Positions 33,473-41,979 of a stretch of 64,000 nucleotides of DNA are shown in pieces. The stretch comes from Pseudomonas viridiflava (GTDB lineage Bacteria > Pseudomonadota > Gammaproteobacteria > Pseudomonadales > Pseudomonadaceae). The translations under genes were made by a program, and so were the position numbers. Each line of letters opens with the position of its first letter. Positions within the stretch are counted from its first letter, which is position 1. The notes beneath the pieces were generated by a model, which was not told where the DNA came from, searched no databases, and worked only from the letters and a program-made list of their open reading frames with translations. The stretch spans positions 372,001-436,000 of the forward strand of contig NZ_UUON01000024.1 of NCBI RefSeq assembly GCF_900590885.1. The letters are read 5' to 3'.

Positions 33473-34549
33473 ATGATTGATCGAGCTCATCGCCGTGATT
33501 ATGTGCGCCAAATTCTTCGCGGCGCCGACACACCGCTCTCCACTGCCTACATCCACAAAAAACTGGTCGCCTGGGTTGATCGTCATGGTGATGCGGGTGA
33601 TGTCCATGACAAGAAAACCACCCTCAGAGACTTGGAGCTGCTCAAAAAGCTCAAGTACGTTGATAGCCACGCCAGTGAGGATGATAAAAGGCTGCTGCTC
33701 TGGAAAGCCGTGGGTCGAAGCCACTCGCTGGTACTGTCGCCCACCGACGCCATGTCACTGACGTCGGTGTTCCAGCATGCTGAGCGGTTTGGTCTGCAGT
33801 TAGCCACCGATGAGCTCAAAGGGCTGCGCGAGTATGCGCAGTTGGTGATGCAGGACGGTGCACAACGCAAGCTGGACTACACCAAGCGTTTAACCTCCGG
33901 AACCCGATTTACGCTGCTGCAGCCTGGCCAATACAACCCGGAACATCTCAAACGGATACAGCGAGCCATTCTCGACGGTTCACCCTTGGAAGTCGGGTAT
34001 CGCCCCCGCGATGCACAAGGCGTTGAGTGCACTTATCAGCTCACGCCATTGGGGCTTTCCTATCAGGACTCCAATATTTATCTGTCCGCCTACATCGTCG
34101 AAGAAAACTGGCAGGGTAAAGCGCCTGAAGCCGGGCTGCCGCGTGGCAAATACAGCAGCAATGGGCCGAATAAACTCTGTGCGCTTATGCTGCATCGAAT
34201 CACCCAGGTGGAGCCCGGCAAGCGCAACCCGTTTGAGCCGGAGGGCTACGACATCCACTCGGACGCAGCCCAAAAAGACTTGGTGAGCATTCATTCGCCC
34301 CCGCAACTGACGCGCCTGCGCCTGAGTGACAACCTGTACAACCGGCTTTCAGAAAACCCCCTCGATATAAACCAGACGCTGGCGCCCCATGGGGACAGTT
34401 GGTTGCTGACCTGTGAAACCCGTGACACGCAGGGGTTGCGACTGTTTTTGATGGCGAACGCTGCAGATATCGAGGTGTTGGAGCCGCAAGCCCTCAGGGA
34501 TCATATCCAGAACACACTTAGCGCGGCGGTGAAAAACTATAAGGCTTGA
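33473..34549 (+). CDS. WYL-domain transcriptional regulator
   Basis: The 358-residue protein has an N-terminal winged helix (about 10-70, RDYVRQILRG and KTTLRDLELLKKL), a central WYL ligand domain (about 165-270, EVGYRPRDAQGVECTYQLTP and LSYQDSNIYLSAYI) and a C-terminal extension ending in a helix. WYL regulators often repress phage-defence genes and are thought to respond to nucleic acid or nucleotides. It is divergent from two unknown genes and a palindrome lies between them. It probably controls that pair and itself. Confidence 0.88.
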   Translation: MIDRAHRRDYVRQILRGADTPLSTAYIHKKLVAWVDRHGDAGDVHDKKTTLRDLELLKKLKYVDSHASEDDKRLLLWKAVGRSHSLVLSPTDAMSLTSVFQHAERFGLQLATDELKGLREYAQLVMQDGAQRKLDYTKRLTSGTRFTLLQPGQYNPEHLKRIQRAILDGSPLEVGYRPRDAQGVECTYQLTPLGLSYQDSNIYLSAYIVEENWQGKAPEAGLPRGKYSSNGPNKLCALMLHRITQVEPGKRNPFEPEGYDIHSDAAQKDLVSIHSPPQLTRLRLSDNLYNRLSENPLDINQTLAPHGDSWLLTCETRDTQGLRLFLMANAADIEVLEPQALRDHIQNTLSAAVKNYKA

Positions 34550-34646
34550 ACGGCAGAACTCACCGTGATTACAGCCCGCGCAGGGGATGTTCAGCCGCCG
34601 CATTTCAGGTAATCATGCGCGACCAAAATCAAGGACGATAACAACA

Positions 34647-35687
34647 ATGAAAACCGCTCTCCGCGCCCTGTTTCTGCTGTGCCTCACCGCCCCCGCCTTC
34701 GCCGCCGAAAGCCCCATCGGCTTTCAGACCAGCACCCTGCCCGACGCGAACAACAGTCGCCACCTGGAGCTGACCGTCTGGTACCCCGCCGCCACCAGCG
34801 CCAAGCCTGAGCTGATCGCCGACAACGCGGTGTTCGTCGGCGCCCTCGCCGTGCCCAATGCGCCAGCGGCCAGTGGCGAGCATCCGCTGGTGGTGCTGTC
34901 TCACGGTTACGGCGGCAATTGGGGCAAGCAGGCGTGGCTGGCGAGTGCGTTGGCGCATCAGGGTTTTATCGTGGCGGCGGTCAACCACCCCGGCACCACC
35001 ACCAAGGACCGCAGCCCGCAAGCCGCCGCGCAGTTATGGCAGCGGCCGGCCGACTTGAGCCGCGCCATCGACGCGGTGCTGGCGCAGCCCAAGCTATTTG
35101 GCGCGGTGGCGAGCCAGCGGATTGCTGCGATTGGCCATTCCCTCGGCGGCTGGACCGTGCTGGAAATCGGCGGTGCGCGCTTCGACCCGGACCACTTCGC
35201 CCAGGACTGCAGCGTGCACCCCAAGCTCGGCGGCTGCATCGGTTACCACGAGATGAACCCCGCCGCCACGCCCGAGGGCAAGGCCAAGCTGGCAACGGAC
35301 TTGAGCGACAAACGCGTAACCGCCATCGTGGCCTTGGACCTGGGCCTGTCGCGCGGCTTCACCGACGCCAGCCTGGCCGCGCTGCCGGTGCCGGCGCTGG
35401 TGATTGCAGGGGGTGTGTACACGCAGGATATGGACCCGCAATTGGAGTCGGCCCATATGGTCAAGCGCCTGCCCAAGGCCTCGACGCAGTATGTGGAAAT
35501 TCCTGACGCGACCCACTTCAGCTTTATGCCGATCTGCAAGCCGGGGGCGATTGCCTTGATTGAAGAGAGTTCGCCGGGCGATGGCATGATTTGCCGGGAT
35601 GGCGAGAGTGCGCGGCCACGGGCGCAGATTCAGCAGCAGATCGTGGGGTTGATCAGTGAGTTTTTGGCGCAGCCATCCCATCCTTAA
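34647..35687 (+). CDS. Secreted dienelactone hydrolase-like/platelet-activating-factor-hydrolase-like alpha/beta hydrolase
   Basis: The 346-residue protein starts at 34647 with AAGGACG upstream and carries a signal peptide (ALFLLCLTAPAFAA). The fold shows VLSHGYGGNWG, the nucleophile elbow AAIGHSLGGWT with Ser, and DATHFSFMP with the catalytic His. A cysteine-containing insertion (FAQDCSVHPKLGGCIGY) may form a disulfide. It is a periplasmic or secreted esterase-type enzyme of unknown substrate. Confidence 0.83.
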   Translation: MKTALRALFLLCLTAPAFAAESPIGFQTSTLPDANNSRHLELTVWYPAATSAKPELIADNAVFVGALAVPNAPAASGEHPLVVLSHGYGGNWGKQAWLASALAHQGFIVAAVNHPGTTTKDRSPQAAAQLWQRPADLSRAIDAVLAQPKLFGAVASQRIAAIGHSLGGWTVLEIGGARFDPDHFAQDCSVHPKLGGCIGYHEMNPAATPEGKAKLATDLSDKRVTAIVALDLGLSRGFTDASLAALPVPALVIAGGVYTQDMDPQLESAHMVKRLPKASTQYVEIPDATHFSFMPICKPGAIALIEESSPGDGMICRDGESARPRAQIQQQIVGLISEFLAQPSHP

Positions 35688-35767
35688 ATACGACATTGGA
35701 GACGTCCCGAGCCATGACCACCGCGTATTTTGATGATCGGGAATCCGAGCTGTTGCTGTAGGCAGTA

Positions 35768-35779
35768 CCCCCCCCCCCC
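35768..35779 (+). repeat. Homopolymer tract of twelve C
   Basis: Twelve consecutive C residues lie about 80 bases before hipB. Such tracts are prone to slippage, but no gene frame runs through this one: a 15-codon frame from 35714 stops just before it. Confidence 0.85.
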
Positions 35780-35811
35780 AATTAAACAAAGAGCTACTCA
35801 AACCAATACGA

Positions 35812-35841
35812 TGCATTTATGACCTAATAACCATAAATGCA
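35812..35841. promoter_or_regulatory. HipB-type operator palindrome
   Basis: TGCATTTATG (35812-35821) and CATAAATGCA (35832-35841) are perfect 10-base inverted repeats with a 10-base spacer, directly upstream of hipB. Spacing and position suit autoregulation by the HipB-like repressor. TATAGGATGCATTT after it could supply a -10 element and Shine-Dalgarno. Confidence 0.65.
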
Positions 35842-35862
35842 CTGTATAGGATGCATTTTCCC

Positions 35863-36108
35863 ATGAATGATTTAGGTAGTCTGATCAAAAACCTGCGCAA
35901 AGCCGCCGGCCTTTCGCAAACCCAGCTAGCCCAACGGCACGGGATGAGTCGCGCGACCATCTCGGGCATCGAGAACAACACCATCCCTGAGGTGGGGATT
36001 CGCAAGGTTGCAGCGATTCTTGAAGGCCTGGGATATGAATTGACCGCGATACCCAAGCGTCGCCGTCAGACACTCGACGAGCTGAAAACAGGAAACATCC
36101 ATGACTAG
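35863..36108 (+). CDS. HipB-like XRE-family antitoxin
   Basis: The 81-residue product (ATG at 35863; 35851 is an alternative ATG four codons earlier) has a complete XRE helix-turn-helix, LIKNLRKAAGLSQTQLAQRHGMSRATISGIENN, followed by a short basic tail with KRRRQTLDEL. This is the layout of HipB proteins encoded upstream of HipA kinases. The last bases overlap the start of a broken hipA, so it is now an antitoxin without a functional toxin here. It may still repress its own promoter through the palindrome upstream. Confidence 0.82.
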   Translation: MNDLGSLIKNLRKAAGLSQTQLAQRHGMSRATISGIENNTIPEVGIRKVAAILEGLGYELTAIPKRRRQTLDELKTGNIHD

Positions 36109-36395
36109 GCAAAGTGACCGGTTGTATATCGGCGTTGGCGGTGTCGCTGCCGGAACACTCGGGCGTAGTGAAGAAAACCCACGCGACTCGCGTGTTTTCA
36201 TACAACAGTACCGTAGCCGATAAGGACGCAGTTTCCCTGACCATGCCGGTACGCTTGGAGAGCTATGGTTGGGCGTATGGAATCCATCCCCTGTTTGAGA
36301 TGCACATTCCTGAGGGGCACCTCAAAGCGGACGTGCGGAATAAGATGATCACTGCCTGGACGGCAGGGCTGGCGAGAAGTATCGAAGTTCAGTAG
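36101..36395 (+). pseudogene. hipA remnant, frameshifted and truncated
   Basis: ATG at 36101 overlaps the end of hipB by eight bases and encodes MTRQSDRLYIGVGGVAAGTLGRSEENPRDSR, the start of a HipA N-terminal subdomain. Near 36190 the homology moves to a frame one base later, continuing VFSYNSTVADKDAVSLTMPVRL and HPLFEMHIPEGHL, then stops at 36395. The whole kinase domain is missing, against about 400-440 residues for HipA. It is a decayed toxin gene. Confidence 0.8.
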
Positions 36396-36427
36396 CCGCC
36401 CACAAGATTTCAATCTTCAATGCCCGT

Positions 36428-36458
36428 GGCCCGGCCGCCTCACAGCGCCGGGCCTTTT
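36428..36458 (+). terminator. Rho-independent terminator after the hip locus
   Basis: GGCCCGGC (36428-36435) pairs with GCCGGGCC (36447-36454), followed by TTTTC. The rest of 36396-36661 shows no convincing gene. Confidence 0.65.
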
Positions 36459-36661
36459 CACAGCTCATTCAGAACGGCTTGGTCGGCGAATACTTGCCAT
36501 CCAGGGAAGTCGGCGCAACGTTGGGCCCGTCACATCGATAGCACTGATGATTACTATCGAACCGCCGGCCTATAGCGTCTGCCGCCCCGCTTCCTATAAT
36601 CGCCTCCCCTTTCTTCCTTGCTGCCTGTTGTTGCGGCGGCATTCCTCGTGGAATCCAACAC

Positions 36662-37888
36662 ATGCCCAATGTCAGCCAGGCCTCCAGCGGCCGCCCTGAA
36701 CATAATCAACAAAGCGTCAAACAGCAGTGGTTGGCGATCCTGTCGGTGGCCGTGGGCGCCTTTGCCCTGGTGACCAGTGAATTTTTGCCGGTGGGCGTGC
36801 TCAACGACGTCGCCAGCGATCTTGGCATCAGCGCCGGCCACGCCGGGCTGATGGTGACCCTGCCCGGCATCATGGCCGCGCTCGCCGCACCGTTGCTGTC
36901 GGTGTTCATTGGCGCCATGGACCGTCGCTACCTGCTGATCGGCCTGACGCTGATCATGATCATCGCCAACTCGGTGGTGGCCTACGCCAGCGACTTCAAC
37001 CTGTTGTTGTTCGGGCGTGTATTGCTCGGCATCAGCATCGGCGGGTTCTGGGCCACGGCCATTGCGCTGAGCGGACGCCTGGCGCCCAAGGGCGTGGGCG
37101 TGGCCAAGGCCACGTCGATCATCATGATGGGCGTGACCCTGGCCACTGTGCTCGGCGTACCCGTCGGCACCTGGCTGAGTGGTTTGATGGGCTGGCGCAT
37201 GACCTTCCTGGTCACCGCGCTGGTGGGCGTGCCGGTGCTGCTGGCCCAGGTGTTTTTGCTGCCGCAGCTCAAGCCGGAAAAGGCGATTCGCGTCAGTGAC
37301 CTGCCGGCGTTGTTTATCAACCCACAGGCGCGGGTCGGCTTGATCGCGGTGTTGTTGATCGGCCTCGCGCACTTTGCGGCGTACACCTATGTGGCGCCGT
37401 TCTTCAAAAACAGCTCCGGCTTCGACGGCCCGACCATTGGCTCGCTGCTGTTGCTGTATGGCGTGGCCGGGGTGATGGGCAACGTGTTTGCCGGTTTCGC
37501 CGCCAACCGCAGCGTGCGTCATACCCTGCTGCTGGTGGCCTTGATGATCGGCACCAGCACCGCGTTGTTCCCGCACTTCGCCACCGGCATGACCGGCGCG
37601 GCGATGCTGATCGCACTTTGGGGCTTTGCCTTCGGCGCGTTCCCGGCCTGCGCGAGTATCTGGATGTTTGTGGTGGCGCCCAAGGATGTGGAGCGCGGCA
37701 TGCCGCTGTTTGTCGCGCTGTTCCAGGTGATTATTGCGCTGGGCTCGTTCTTCGGCGGGCAGATCGTCGACCAGATGGGCAGCGCAGTGCTGCTGAGCCT
37801 GGCCACGGCCCTGGTGGGCTGCGGGTTTGTGACGGTGCTGGTGCTGGGGCGTAACGTGAGTAATAGCTTGGCGGCGCAGCCGGGCTAG
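36662..37888 (+). CDS. MFS transporter, DHA1 (drug:H+ antiporter) family
   Basis: The 408-residue inner-membrane protein has about 12 hydrophobic segments and DHA1 features: EFLPVGVLNDVASDLGIS after TM1, FGRVLLGISIGGFWAT at TM4-5 and VLGVPVGTWLSGLMGWRMTF (antiporter motif C-like region). Such proteins export drugs, purine nucleosides or arabinose-type compounds; NepI-like exporters are the nearest in pattern. No regulator is adjacent, so the substrate is open. Confidence 0.87.
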   Translation: MPNVSQASSGRPEHNQQSVKQQWLAILSVAVGAFALVTSEFLPVGVLNDVASDLGISAGHAGLMVTLPGIMAALAAPLLSVFIGAMDRRYLLIGLTLIMIIANSVVAYASDFNLLLFGRVLLGISIGGFWATAIALSGRLAPKGVGVAKATSIIMMGVTLATVLGVPVGTWLSGLMGWRMTFLVTALVGVPVLLAQVFLLPQLKPEKAIRVSDLPALFINPQARVGLIAVLLIGLAHFAAYTYVAPFFKNSSGFDGPTIGSLLLLYGVAGVMGNVFAGFAANRSVRHTLLLVALMIGTSTALFPHFATGMTGAAMLIALWGFAFGAFPACASIWMFVVAPKDVERGMPLFVALFQVIIALGSFFGGQIVDQMGSAVLLSLATALVGCGFVTVLVLGRNVSNSLAAQPG

Positions 37889-37946
37889 AGCTCTGAGCGG
37901 GCGCGAGCTGGTATGATTCGCGCCTGCACTCCCCAGGTAAAACGAC

Positions 37947-38114
37947 ATGAACCGCCAGAAAAAACTTCAGCAGCTCTTCAAGGCCAAAGCCAAGAAAGCC
38001 AGCGCCAAATTGGCGCCGAAAAGCAAAGACAAATACATCAGCAAAGCCGACCGCGCCAAGCTCGACGCCGAGGCGGATCAGGCCTCAGCCCACGACGCCG
38101 ACACGGCTGGCTGA
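37947..38114 (+). CDS. DUF2986-type small basic protein
   Basis: The 55-residue frame encodes MNRQKKLQQLFKAKAKKASA, then KLAPKSKDKYISKADRAKLD and an acidic tail. The KYISKA(D/E)RAKL motif is the signature of DUF2986, a small lysine-rich protein family in gamma-proteobacteria. Function unknown; nucleic-acid binding is possible. Its last 30 bases overlap the 3' end of the convergent AraC-type gene. Confidence 0.75.
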   Translation: MNRQKKLQQLFKAKAKKASAKLAPKSKDKYISKADRAKLDAEADQASAHDADTAG

Positions 38115-39068
38115 AGGCGTCCCCGCCTCGTACTTGCCCCAGATCCGCCGCAGGTGCCGCGCCGAGCCGAAGCCCGCGCGTTCGGCCACGGTTTCCATAT
38201 CCAACGTCGATTCACCGAGTAACTCACGGGCTACGGTCAAGCGCAGCTGGTGCAGGTAATCGAGTGGGCTGACGCCGACATGCTCGTGGAACAAGCGCGC
38301 CAAGTGACGGCTGCTGGTGCACGCCAGGCTTGCCATGCGGGTCACGGTCCACGCGTCACAAGGGGCAGCAGCGATGGCGTCCTGCACCCGATGCACCGCC
38401 GGATGCAGGTGATTGCGCCCGGTGATCCAGGGCGACAACTGCGGGTCGGTGCCGCTGCGGCGCATGTACACCACCATATCCCGCGCCACGGCGCAGGCCA
38501 GCCGTGGCCCAGCCAGTTCGGCGACCAGGTGCAGCATCAGGTCGATGCCCGCCGTGACGCCGGCGCTGCAACTGATCGGGCCATCGATAACGTAAAGGCG
38601 GTTTTCCAACACCCGAGCCTTGGGCGCCATGGCCTGCAAGGTCGCGCACAACGCGTGGTGGGTGGTGCACTGGCGGCCATCCAGCAGGCCGGCTCTGGCC
38701 GCACTCAAGGCGCCCGCACACACGCACACCAACCGCTGGCCCGAGGGCGCGAATACGCTTAGCAGCCATTGCGTCAGCAGCTGGCTGGCCGACTCGAATG
38801 CGTGGCGCTGCGCGTGTGTGACCGTCGATGTGGAGCCCACCAACACCACCAGGGTGCCGGGCGCGAGGGTTGGAGGGAGTGGCGCCAACCCACTCAAAGG
38901 CAAGCCGATGGACGTTTGCAGGGAGGCCACCGGGCTGACGTACTGCAAGTCAAAATCGATCGCGGCCGGGTCCTCGACTTGGGCGGCAAGGCGCAGTACT
39001 TCAGCCGGGCCGGCCAGGTCCAGCATCAGCGCGTTGGGCAACAGCACGAACAGCACCGGCAGGCTCAT
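38085..39068 (-). CDS. GlxA-type transcriptional regulator (DJ-1/PfpI domain plus AraC helix-turn-helix)
   Basis: The 327-residue protein starts at 39068. Residues 1-175 are a DJ-1/PfpI-like amidase domain (PNALMLDLAGPAEVLRLA, with VCAGALSAARAGLLDGRQ carrying the elbow Cys), and residues 215-320 an AraC DNA-binding domain (ACTSSRHLARLFHEHVGVSP and TVAERAGFGSARHLRRIW). It is encoded four bases downstream of the cysteine hydrolase gene, so the pair form an operon; the regulator probably senses or controls metabolism of a nitrogen compound. Confidence 0.9.
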   Translation of the reverse strand: MSLPVLFVLLPNALMLDLAGPAEVLRLAAQVEDPAAIDFDLQYVSPVASLQTSIGLPLSGLAPLPPTLAPGTLVVLVGSTSTVTHAQRHAFESASQLLTQWLLSVFAPSGQRLVCVCAGALSAARAGLLDGRQCTTHHALCATLQAMAPKARVLENRLYVIDGPISCSAGVTAGIDLMLHLVAELAGPRLACAVARDMVVYMRRSGTDPQLSPWITGRNHLHPAVHRVQDAIAAAPCDAWTVTRMASLACTSSRHLARLFHEHVGVSPLDYLHQLRLTVARELLGESTLDMETVAERAGFGSARHLRRIWGKYEAGTPSASRVGVVG

Positions 39069-39072
39069 GGAT

Positions 39073-39615
39073 TCACTCTGCCAATGCCTGGGCAACGCTG
39101 ACAATGCGGGCAAAGCGCTCTTCCAGCACCAGCTCCGTACGTTCACGAATCTCGCCCGGGGTGTAGACCCGGCCACTGCGCGCGTGGGTCATGGCAAAGG
39201 TCAGCGTTGCCTCGCTGACAAAATCCACACTGAAGCCGCTGTCCGACGCCTGCCGCGTGGTGGTTTCGCAGCACTGTTCGGTGCGGATGCCGCTGATGAT
39301 CAGGTGGGTCACGCCCCGCTCGGTGAGCCGGGCGGCCAGTGGGGTGCCGGCGAAGGCACTGTGGAAGCGCTTGTGAATGACCAGCTCAGGGTTGATCGAT
39401 AATTCACTCAATGTGCTGACGTTGCCCGATGCCATCGAAAAGTGCCCCTGGTCTTCAACATGGAAGACTTGTATCACCGGGATGCCTTGCTGAACACACC
39501 CATCGATAAGCGCCTGTTGTTTTTCCAGGTAAGCCGGCAGGTCATTTTCGGACCAATAGGTTGAATGACGAAATGACTGCTGGGCATCGATGACGATAAG
39601 GGCTTTGCGGCGCAT
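39073..39615 (-). CDS. Cysteine hydrolase, isochorismatase-like family
   Basis: The 180-residue product starts at 39615 with AGGAG seven bases upstream. It has the fold's triad: Asp in ALIVIDAQQSF, Lys in the HKRFHSAFAGTPL region, and Cys in GIRTEQCCETTTRQASDSGF. Family members hydrolyse nicotinamide, N-carbamoylsarcosine or isochorismate; this one cannot be assigned a substrate. It forms an operon with the GlxA-type regulator. Confidence 0.88.
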   Translation of the reverse strand: MRRKALIVIDAQQSFRHSTYWSENDLPAYLEKQQALIDGCVQQGIPVIQVFHVEDQGHFSMASGNVSTLSELSINPELVIHKRFHSAFAGTPLAARLTERGVTHLIISGIRTEQCCETTTRQASDSGFSVDFVSEATLTFAMTHARSGRVYTPGEIRERTELVLEERFARIVSVAQALAE

Positions 39616-39724
39616 GACAGCTCCTGTGGCTTGCATCTAAAGGGTCGATGCAAGCCATGCTAGGCCGCCGGGCCGTTGCGCAACAGGCCCACGCCGGACC
39701 ACTTGCGGACGGATTCGGACAGGT

Positions 39725-40936
39725 TCAGCAACCGCTCAGCGCGACCTGCGGGCGTTCGCCGGCAAAGAACCAGGGCCGCAAGCGCACGCCCACGCTGTTG
39801 CCGATAAACGCGGCCACCAACCATACCCAGCCATGCAGGCTGCCGGAGGCGATGCCGCTGAAATACGCGCCGATGTTGCAGCCGTAGGCCAGGCGCGAGC
39901 CGTAGCCGAGCAACAAGCCACCGATCACCGCCGCCAACAGGGAACGCGCGGGGATTTTCAGGCTCGGCGCAAAACGCCCGGCCAGGCCTGCGGCCAGCAG
40001 CGCACCGAGGACGATGCCGATGTCCATGACGCTGGTGATGTCTTCCCACACCGGCGCGGCCAGGGCCTTGGCATTGCCAGGCATCTGCCAGAACGCCCAG
40101 CTGGCCACATCCACACCCAGGCCGCTGGCGACTTTGGCGCCCCACAAGGCGAACGCCGAGGTGATGCCCCACGGGCGCCCGGCCAGCGCCAGGGTGGCGT
40201 AGTTGAGCAGCGCCAGGCCTATCGCGCCCCATACCAACGGCCACGGGCCACGCAGGAAGCGGCGCAGACCTTGGTGTTCGCTGGTCACGCCGGCTTCGAG
40301 CTGGCCGTGACGGCCCTTTTCCAAACGCACGGTGACGGCGGCGATCAAGCCGAACACCGCCAGGCTCAGGAGCAACGCTGGCACTACACCAAAGCTCTTG
40401 ACGATGGACACCGCCGGGAATGCCGGCAGCGCAAACCACCAGTCAACGTGGTGCGTGGCGATCAGCGAACCGCAGATAAAGAACAACAGCGTCACCAGCA
40501 TGCGCGCATTGCCGCCGCCCACGGTGAACAGCGTGCCCGACGCGCAACCGCCGCCCAACTGCATGCCGATGCCGAAAATAAACGCCCCAAACACCACCGA
40601 CACCCCGGCTGGCGCGACCAGCCCGACCACCGGCTGCCCGAACAGCGTGCCCACCCCCAGCGCCGGGAAAAACAGCAGCACCGCCACCGCCAGCATGACC
40701 ATCTGCGCACGCAGGCCGGCGCCGCGCCGATCCTTGATAAACACCCGCCAGGCCGAGGTGAAACCGAAGGCGGCGTGGTAGAGGGTCAAGCCCAGCGCGG
40801 CGCCGACTATCAGCAACAGCACTTGGCGCGAACCGACGCTGTTGTGCAGGAACAGGGCGCCAAGCACCAGGACAATAAAGGCCACCAGCGGCGCGACGGG
40901 CTTGCGCGCGGGGGTGATAGGCAAAGAGGTGCTCAT
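39725..40936 (-). CDS. YeeE/YedE family inner-membrane transporter (thiosulfate/sulfur transport type)
   Basis: The 403-residue polytopic protein has two YeeE-type repeats with the hallmark cysteines: GMQLGGGCASGTLFTVGGG in the first and YGCNIGAYFSGIASGSLHGW in the second, with a final Cys at the C terminus. In the TsuA (YeeE) thiosulfate importer these cysteines line the path. A sulfur-anion or selenium-related substrate is likely. No TusA/YeeD gene is adjacent. It is monocistronic as far as can be seen. Confidence 0.9.
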   Translation of the reverse strand: MSTSLPITPARKPVAPLVAFIVLVLGALFLHNSVGSRQVLLLIVGAALGLTLYHAAFGFTSAWRVFIKDRRGAGLRAQMVMLAVAVLLFFPALGVGTLFGQPVVGLVAPAGVSVVFGAFIFGIGMQLGGGCASGTLFTVGGGNARMLVTLLFFICGSLIATHHVDWWFALPAFPAVSIVKSFGVVPALLLSLAVFGLIAAVTVRLEKGRHGQLEAGVTSEHQGLRRFLRGPWPLVWGAIGLALLNYATLALAGRPWGITSAFALWGAKVASGLGVDVASWAFWQMPGNAKALAAPVWEDITSVMDIGIVLGALLAAGLAGRFAPSLKIPARSLLAAVIGGLLLGYGSRLAYGCNIGAYFSGIASGSLHGWVWLVAAFIGNSVGVRLRPWFFAGERPQVALSGC

Positions 40937-41025
40937 GGGGTATCCCGGTTCGTTTGAAGAAGGTTGATTGCGAGGGCCGCGAGTATAAACCCAGAGGGCA
41001 ACGATCGGGCCCGCTCACCGCAAGA

Positions 41026-41823
41026 TCAGCTGCGCCCCACCGAGCCCGACACCGGAAGTTTGCCCAGCAATTTGAGCCCGGTGCTTTTCACAAAGGTGTC
41101 GTAGTCCATCGGTTTCTGGATGCGGGTTTCGGCGTTGGGCAGCACGTAGGCCCAGGCGCGCTGCGACGAGGCGTCGTACACCAGCTTGAACAGGCGCGTC
41201 GGCACCCACACCTGGTTGTCGCCGATGGTGGCGTGGCCCGCATCAAACAGCGGGCCGGTAAACACGTACACATCGCCACCGGCACGCACGGCGAATTTGC
41301 GCACATCGGCCTCGACCTTGCTCCAGATCTTGCGGTTGTTGGTGGGGTCTTGCGGCACCATGTTCGACAGCGCAAAAGACTGCGCCATGGCGTGGGCGTT
41401 CGGCGCGTCAGCAGCCGGGGCCTGGTGGCCACGGTCCACGGCCGGGTGCTGGCTGCGGTAGTCGTTCAACTCGGCGCGCCCCGCCTTGGGAATGCGTGGG
41501 TCGGGGTAGAACTGGTTGGTGCGTTCCTCGCCTTTGGCATCCCGCAATTGCGCGGCGTTCAGACGCTCGACCACCACCAGCGGGGTCTTGCTGGCTTGCG
41601 AGTACAGCACCGCAAAGGTGTCGGAACACAGGGCCAGGGGTTTCATGTTGGCCGGCACGGTGGCGATGTTGATCGGGGTTCTGGCGGGGAAGAGTTCAGC
41701 GCAGCCGTCAAACGAGGCGCGTTGCTGCGCGGGGGTATAAGGGTTTGCCAGGCTGCGGGCGTCGACGGCGGTGGGAAGCAAAACAAGGGCGGACAGCCCG
41801 ACTGCAATAGTGCGTAGGTACAT
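41026..41823 (-). CDS. Secreted DNA/RNA non-specific endonuclease
   Basis: The 265-residue protein has a signal peptide (IAVGLSALVLLPTAVDA) and the beta-beta-alpha-metal nuclease motif VDRGHQAPAAD near 130 with the catalytic His, followed by NMVPQDPTNNRKIWSKVE carrying the metal-binding Asn/Glu. It is of the NucA/Serratia-nuclease type and is expected to act in the periplasm or outside the cell on free nucleic acid for nutrition or surface DNA turnover. Two cysteines (DGCAEL, ALCSDT) may form a disulfide. Confidence 0.92.
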   Translation of the reverse strand: MYLRTIAVGLSALVLLPTAVDARSLANPYTPAQQRASFDGCAELFPARTPINIATVPANMKPLALCSDTFAVLYSQASKTPLVVVERLNAAQLRDAKGEERTNQFYPDPRIPKAGRAELNDYRSQHPAVDRGHQAPAADAPNAHAMAQSFALSNMVPQDPTNNRKIWSKVEADVRKFAVRAGGDVYVFTGPLFDAGHATIGDNQVWVPTRLFKLVYDASSQRAWAYVLPNAETRIQKPMDYDTFVKSTGLKLLGKLPVSGSVGRS

Positions 41824-41979
41824 GCTTTAGATCTTATGGTGAGGGTAAACAGACAAGCGCGAATGATCGTGCGGGGCGTATGGACCCTGATAAGCCTGTT
41901 TGGTGCCGCGTCGCGCAGGGATAAGGTTGAACTCTCCTACATCTGAGGTCTCAGAAACCTACATCCTCGGGAGAACTTT

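Noticed and set aside
35768..35779. Poly-C tract as a phase-variation switch
   Set aside because: It is not within a coding frame and lies about 30 bases outside the hipB operator; effect on promoter spacing cannot be judged.
36469..36669. Minus-strand 66-codon frame ending YRCDGPNVAPTSLDGKYS-like sequence
   Set aside because: Short, no Shine-Dalgarno and no known family; could be the end of a lost gene but this is not supportable.
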